A stretch of 64,000 nt of DNA from Miscanthus floridulus (Eukaryota; Streptophyta; Magnoliopsida; Poales; Poaceae), in NCBI RefSeq assembly GCF_019320115.1, contig NC_089581.1, positions 72,089,155-72,153,154 of the forward strand, given 5' to 3'. Each line of letters opens with the position of its first letter. The first letter of the stretch is position 1. The notes beneath the pieces were generated by a model. It was not told the origin of the DNA. It did not search any database and saw only the letters and a list, made by a program, of their open reading frames with translations. Both the position numbers and the translations under genes were made by a program. Positions 58,740-64,000 of this stretch are shown piece by piece.

Positions 58740-60876
58740 CCACTAACTGCTTATGAACGAGCACGAGATGCACAAATCACAAGGAATCATAGAAAGATGG
58801 AAGAACTTGGAATATGATGTGTGGGCCCAAAACCTGTGTCTCCAAAGGCAAAAAAGGCAAGCACAAAGGGTAGACATGGTGAAGATTTGGAATATATCCC
58901 TAAACCAAGGGAGGTAGTTGAGGGATTTGATGATACAAATGAAATAGATTCAGATTTAGAAGATGAGCCATTGCCCCTATCAATTAATGAGGTGCTTGTT
59001 ATATCTTGTATTTAGTTCGGAGGGATAGGGGGGCAAGGGGGTAAGTAGCCAAGCAATGCTTTACTATTTGGATATCAATGGAATTTGTACATGCTTGCTG
59101 CTTAAGTTTGTATCTCCTATTTCAGTGTCTGGGTCAAAGAAGATATAGAGGAGGCTCTGCTAGCAGGACAAAAGGCAGTGCTGCCATGAGTCCTAGGCAA
59201 AGGATCTCCAAGCGAGTGAGGTCAACACCACCATAAGAGGCTACTCATGGATTTTGTACTCAAAGGTCTTCCGCTGGCAAAGGGTGGAGGTAGCAGCAGT
59301 AGGTGAACATAATTCTCCATCACAATCGACACTTGGACCTAGGGATCAATTCAAGTTCATCAATTGACTAGAGACATTGGTCGGGATGGCATCCTACCTA
59401 GCCCTGAGAGAGACTCCTCATAGCCAAATGATGATAGCCCTACTGAAGAGGAGCCCTCTTAGCAAACTTCTGCATCCCCCCACCCACAGAATGATGAAAG
59501 TTGCCTAGATTGGTATTACCTTACAGATCTCTATCAATCAATTTGCACTAGCTATTTGATATCCATGTAACTTTTCTAATAATCTAAATGTATGAAAACT
59601 ATGTAGTACCATTGCCCAGAAGAGTGAGGTAGCCAAGGCCTCGAACTCATGGAATTATGCTTGACAAAATGAGCAAATCACTAGGAGGAGCGAGAATGTG
59701 CATCTCTATTGCCGAGGGGAACAGAAGGCCACATGATCCAGTGCAAGCTGTTAAGTTTGCCTCAAAGGAAGGTGTAGTAGTCACGAAGGAAGTACCAATT
59801 TTGGTGCATTGGAAAGAATACAAGGGGGAGAAGCCTGGCGCCGTCTATTGCACAAGATTTGTTGAAAGGCTAAATGTATGTATGGGTATCCCCTCTTGAC
59901 ATTCAACTCTGCTTTGAGCAACTTTAACGGATTTACTTTTCATTCACACTACTATGTACAGGGAAGGTTGCGCGTTAACGATGCTCACTCACCAACAAAA
60001 AAGCATGATGGAATGTAATGCAGTCTGTGCTATGGCAGGAACGCTACAGGTTGAAGAGAACATACTTCAATGGCATCCCTACTAATCAGATCCATATGAC
60101 CTCTCCTATCTCGTCCATGAATGATGCACAGTGATATGAACTTGTCAAGATTTGGTCTAGTGCTAAGAACAAGGTGTGTGAACCCATCAATTTTCTGTCT
60201 AGTCTTGCTATGGTCCACTTATGCTGCAGTCTAACACAAATAAAGCTATAGGAAACATTTAAGAAGAACAAGCAAAATTGTGCAAGAGTGAAGTACCACC
60301 AGGCTATAGGATCTCACTCCTATGTTGTCCAGATGCAAAAATTTGTAAGTGATGGTTGGTTTTTGTTGTTCCTCTTGTCTTTGTATAAATATAAACCAAA
60401 ACTTATGTGCAATATGAACAGAAGGAGAACAAAAGGAATACAGCAGAACAACATCAAGGATTTGAAGAAGAAAATGGTCTACTTGATGAAGATGTTAATG
60501 TTGTGGAAGTCTTCAGAGACTTCCATACCAGTAGGAAAAATGTCCTAAGCAATGCTGTAAGAGCAGCAGTTGTAAGTACCTTCTTTCGCTTCCCTTGAAA
60601 TCTACTACAAACAGAACCTGTTGCTGATGGGAAGTAACCAATTACTAGTGCTGATGTTGTTTGCAAGGTCCTCTGTGTCCACCAGAGCAAGGCCCCCTCC
60701 TAGGGAAGCAGCAACAACTTTTTTTGAAGAATGCTAGTATCTAGAAAAGCTTGACCAGAATAGAGACATTGGAGGAGAGAATGCTTCAGGAACAGCTTGC
60801 TGCTAAAGAGGAAAGTTTCACTGCCCTCGTCGATCAAGTAGATGAACCAAAGAGGAAGACAGAAAAGACTAAAAGG
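58740..60876 (+). pseudogene. Transposase_24 (Ptta/En/Spm-type) gene relic, multi-exon
   Basis: Exon pieces in order: LTAYERARDAQITRNHRKME (58742) with SDLEDEPLPLSINE; CLGQRRYRGGSASRTKG (59128); MLDKMSKSLGGARMCISIAE and PILVHWKEYKGEKPG (59657-59880), followed by a GTATG donor; MNDAQ-YELVKIWSSAKNK (about 60118), NKQNCARVKYHQAIGSHSYV (about 60268) and VQMQKF before GTAAG; then EVFRDFHTSRKNVLSNAVRA (about 60510) before GTAAG; finally a coiled coil LEERMLQEQLAAKEESFTAL (about 60772). This matches plant Transposase_24 (PF03004) proteins linked to CACTA elements. In-frame stops (after EELGI, MNDAQ and others) show decay. No CACTA terminal repeats were seen. Confidence 0.72.
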
Positions 60877-60974
60877 TATGCACGCGCTTCAGCTCTTCTA
60901 GTAACTCCATGAGCTATGCACGCGCTTTAGCTCTTCTAGTAACTCCTAGTTTTCAACTCCTGTGGCTTGATGCA

Positions 60975-62131
60975 TGTTGACGGTCACTAACATTAATCAT
61001 AAACCATCAACATAATCTGCATATATACTTAATTCCATCACAAAACATAGGTATAGGGGTTTAAACAGACAAATTCCATGAGTTTTGGTGAATTTGTGTT
61101 TTCACCAGGATTTATCCAAAAAACCATCAAGGTGGACCTATTCGTCAAAGTAAATCACGCTTAACCGTGGCGTAAACAACTCTAAGATGACCATGAGAGG
61201 CTGAGGGTGTCTAGTCGGCCCCACTTGCAGGCCAGCCAGACTATGGGGCCCACTGGTTAGCCCCTCCTCGCTATGTCAGTTTCCCAACGCCTTAAAGATC
61301 GCATCTACATCGTTTATTCAAGTCAGTTTGATCTGAGGGTCCAGAATTGATGCTACCCCTTATATATATAGCCCTATAGCCCCCTTCCCTGGAGCCATCC
61401 TGAAACCTTAATTCATATTCTCCTCATCAGGATCAGAGCCAGCTATCAAGAGAAGATTAGTCCTCCATAGGATCTAGTCTTGTAAATAATAGTGAGATAG
61501 AGTGTGAGGGAATAGTTTGGAGGAAGTGTCAGCCTATCGGTGCTCTCTCTATAGCTTGTACCCTAGCAGAATCAAGTTCTACTTGAGCTTGCTGCTGAGG
61601 ATTCTCTAGTAATCAACTTCTAATTCAAGTAAGCATCGTGTTTATATTGCTCATCAAGTCCACAATTATTTGAGTGCTTTAATCTATAGGACGCTCTAGG
61701 TTAAAGTAGTAATTGTAGGTGTAAGCGTGGTGCTTAGACCAGGTTACTTGTGGATGTACCCTACATTCAGGATTGGTGGTAGCTCACGAGGGTCGCTTGT
61801 AGCCTCATTGAATCCTTTGTAGTCCACCTCCCATTTGTAGGCCTAGCAGGATTTATTTACTATAGGAAACATACTCTATCTTTGTTTCCCTTAGTAATAT
61901 CCCCAGTTGAACAATAGAAGACATAGCTTACCAAAGCTAGGACTAGAAGACCTTCGTAATCTCCTCTATACTCCTGTTATCTTAAGTCTTGTTGCTACTC
62001 CGAGTTAAGTTAGACATAGTTAATCTCACATATTTCCCTATGGATACGATACTTAGAATACTTCTGGGTGAAAGCTATAGCGGTATTCGTGCGCTTGTAG
62101 ATTTATCTGTGTGCGTTAATTAATACGAACA
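60975..62131 (+). mobile_element. Athila-like Gypsy 5' LTR, 1157 bp
   Basis: It starts TGTTGACGGTCACTAAC and ends ACGAACA, followed seven bases later by an Athila/Tat-type PBS and then gag. A TATATATA stretch near 61365 is a likely TATA box. ATGCA (60970-60974) is the expected left target duplication; the element's right end lies beyond the window or is interrupted. Confidence 0.72.
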
Positions 62132-62138
62132 AGCTTTC

Positions 62139-62157
62139 TAGCACCATTGCTGGGGAA
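62139..62157 (+). other. Athila-type primer-binding site
   Basis: TAGCACCATTGCTGGGGAA is a decayed form of the TGGCGCCGTTGCCGGGGA primer site, complementary to a plant tRNA-Asp and usual in Athila elements. Confidence 0.68.
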
Positions 62158-62240
62158 ATGGTCGCTGAGTTAACTTCGAACCTAGCTTAACCTTATACAT
62201 TATATCTTTTATTTTCTGTTATTCTTGTATTCTTTTCATT

Positions 62241-63249
62241 ATGGATTTCACTCCTTTATATCAATATGATAAACCCACGAGCACAAGCCTAAAGCCACCA
62301 AAATCTTTAGAGCCTATCTTAACACCTGGTTATGAGTTGTGCCCATGTTTAATAAAATTGATTCGGGAACAATCCTTCTTGAGAGAAGGCAATGAAAACC
62401 CATACTCACACCTATAGGAGTTTGCACAGACATGTGCATGCCTGCGTATCGCTGGCATGTCTAATAAGACCTTAAGATGGAAGTTTTTTCTGTTCTCTTT
62501 GAGGGAAGAGCTAAACAATGGTATAGTCAAACCGTAGGAAGTATGCAAGGAGATTGGGAAACATTATGCTCTAAATTTTGTTTATGTTTCTTTCCCATCT
62601 CTAAAGTGGTTAGCCCTCGAAAAGGGGTTCTAAATTTTAGACAACTAGAAGAAGAATCTCTTGGCACATCATGGGATCATATTAATGACCTCATTATCAT
62701 TGGCCTAGACCTTGCTATTTTAGACCTGATGCTCCTTCAACATTCTTATATAGGTCTTAGCAAGGATTCTACGCAATCCCTTGATGCAGCCTCTAGAGGA
62801 GCTTTCCTTCATTTGTCTATGAGTGAAGCAAGGTCAATGCTTGATAGAATTAGTGGAAAGATTCCTTGCACTAGCATCCATAATGAATTCCCCGAGGAAG
62901 AGAAGGAATCATCTCCCGAATAAGAAGAGGAAGTTTTGATAGTCAAATCACAACCACTCCAATCCCAAGATTTAACCATCAATCCTGAATCATCAATACC
63001 CCAAAATCCTCTAAGGTAAGAAGAAATTCCACCTTTGCTGGAAAGCCTCGATGAAATTAAGGATGATCTTTTTATGCTAATTTTGGGAAAAGCTTAAACT
63101 TCTAGCTACATAAGAGACCTTCGAGTGAATATAATTCAAATCCTCTCAAAAGGGGATCTCTTAGAAAGTGTCCTTATTCCCATGTAGGACATTGGGAAGA
63201 ATTCAAGGATGGCATGTCTAGTGAACCCATAGAAGGAGAGCTAAGCCAT
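62241..63249 (+). pseudogene. Athila-like gag, broken and truncated
   Basis: ATG 62241 starts MDFTPLYQYDKPTSTSLKPP. The capsid region (Retrotrans_gag) includes GRAKQWYSQTVGSMQGDWET and FRQLEEESLGTSWDHINDLI, then FLHLSMSEARSMLDRISGK; this type is typical of grass Athila gag. A stop at about 62417, a frameshift near 62475-62505 and a stop at 62921 break it. The reading continues weakly to 63249, where a Copia LTR interrupts it. No pol is in the window. Confidence 0.8.
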
Positions 63250-64000
63250 TGTAGGGGACCATGACGCCTAAGAGGGGGGTGAATTAGGCAACTTAAAATT
63301 CTACTTCTAACTAAGGCCTCTAATTCCACCTAGTCAAAACCTATGCAATAAAGCAATCTATCTAAATGTGCAACTACAGTTTTGCTAGGTGTGTTGTGAT
63401 CTCTACCGCAAAAGAGTTATGCAACCTAGGTTCCAATCCTATCAACTAGCCTATCAACTAAGGTAGGAAAGTAAAGCACACAACCTAGGCATGGAGAATA
63501 AATGCGGAAGGTAAAGAGCAAGGTAGAGATGCAAACTCCCGTCGATGACTCTAGTATTTTTACTAAGGTATCGAGAAGCGCTCAAGCTTCCCCTTAGTCC
63601 TCGTTGGACCCCTCACAAGGGCTAAGCTCCCGATCAGGTAACTCCATGGATAGCCCTGGGCCTTCCCCACACGCAAGTGGGTCTCTTGTGTTCCTTACGA
63701 CAAGCCTCTCCTAGACCGCTCCCCATCATCTTCACTATTAAGCTTCTAGCCAAAATGCTACGGGCCTTATTCCCTTTGGTGCAGGGTGGTGGCCACACCA
63801 CAAACATGGTTGGTGTGGTCTTGCAAGACTACAAGCCCTACCGAGTATAAGCACGGTGCGTGCAAGCACCTTTGGATGAGAGGTATGCAAACCTCACTAG
63901 CAACTAGGCCTAAGCCTAGAGCAAGCGCATATGAGAGTGGTCTAACTAACCTAAGCGCTTCGCAAAGCACCTACGCTAATCACCAAGTGATTATTTAAGC
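63250..64000 (-). mobile_element. Edge of a Copia LTR, minus orientation
   Basis: It begins TGTAGGGGACCATGACGCC and goes on with AGAGGGGGGTGAATTAGGCA, very like the Copia LTR left end at 11281 (AGAGGGGGGTGAATAGCC), so it is a SIRE/Maximus-type LTR of another family. In that orientation this is the 3' end of its LTR. GCCAT (63245-63249) is the expected target duplication. The rest lies outside the window; no gene is seen in it. Confidence 0.62.

Overview
The window is nuclear DNA of a grass (Poaceae). The evidence is the plant LTR retrotransposon families present, their plant-type primer-binding sites, and relics of plant F-box, RING and Transposase_24 genes. I cannot name the species; an Andropogoneae-type genome is a guess. 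Almost everything is nested, mostly dead retrotransposon sequence. No rRNA gene, functional tRNA gene or CRISPR array was seen, and I see no intact host gene.

Layout: 1-2865 is the end of a long Del/Tekay-type Gypsy LTR. 2866-6426 is the 3' part of a Tat-like Gypsy element, with an antisense gene, tandem repeats and a 472-bp LTR; it is inserted in the RNase H region of a minus-strand Ty1/Copia (SIRE/Maximus-like) element (6427-13235). That Copia LTR has a polypurine tract on one side and a primer-binding site on the other, so it is shared by two internal regions. A broken Tekay-like LTR (about 13860-15174) follows, then a Gypsy pol full of stop codons (15175-17984).

A large non-autonomous Gypsy element, E1 (17985-33776, plus strand), interrupts that pol. 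E1 has gag and protease but no reverse transcriptase, and carries two tandem copies of a spliced antisense gene. A 4847-bp solo LTR with perfect TTCTT duplications is nested in its 3' region. A sister element, E2 (50052-57980, minus strand), is complete at both ends, has two 1802-bp LTRs and lacks the antisense genes.

Between E1 and E2 (33777-50051) is a 16-kb island of broken host-type genes: an RNase H1 N-terminal-like fragment, two kinds of F-box pseudogene, a RING-finger pseudogene, and repeated copies of an unrecognised minus-strand coiled-coil gene. To the right of E2 are a multi-exon Transposase_24 (En/Spm-type) gene relic, an Athila-like LTR plus gag, and the edge of another Copia LTR.

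The most unusual signal is the antisense gene in E1 at 23617-24410. Its three exons join in phase into an uninterrupted 220-codon frame, although the sense genes of the same element are destroyed. Boundaries and calls come from reading the sequence by eye; no alignment or database search was run.
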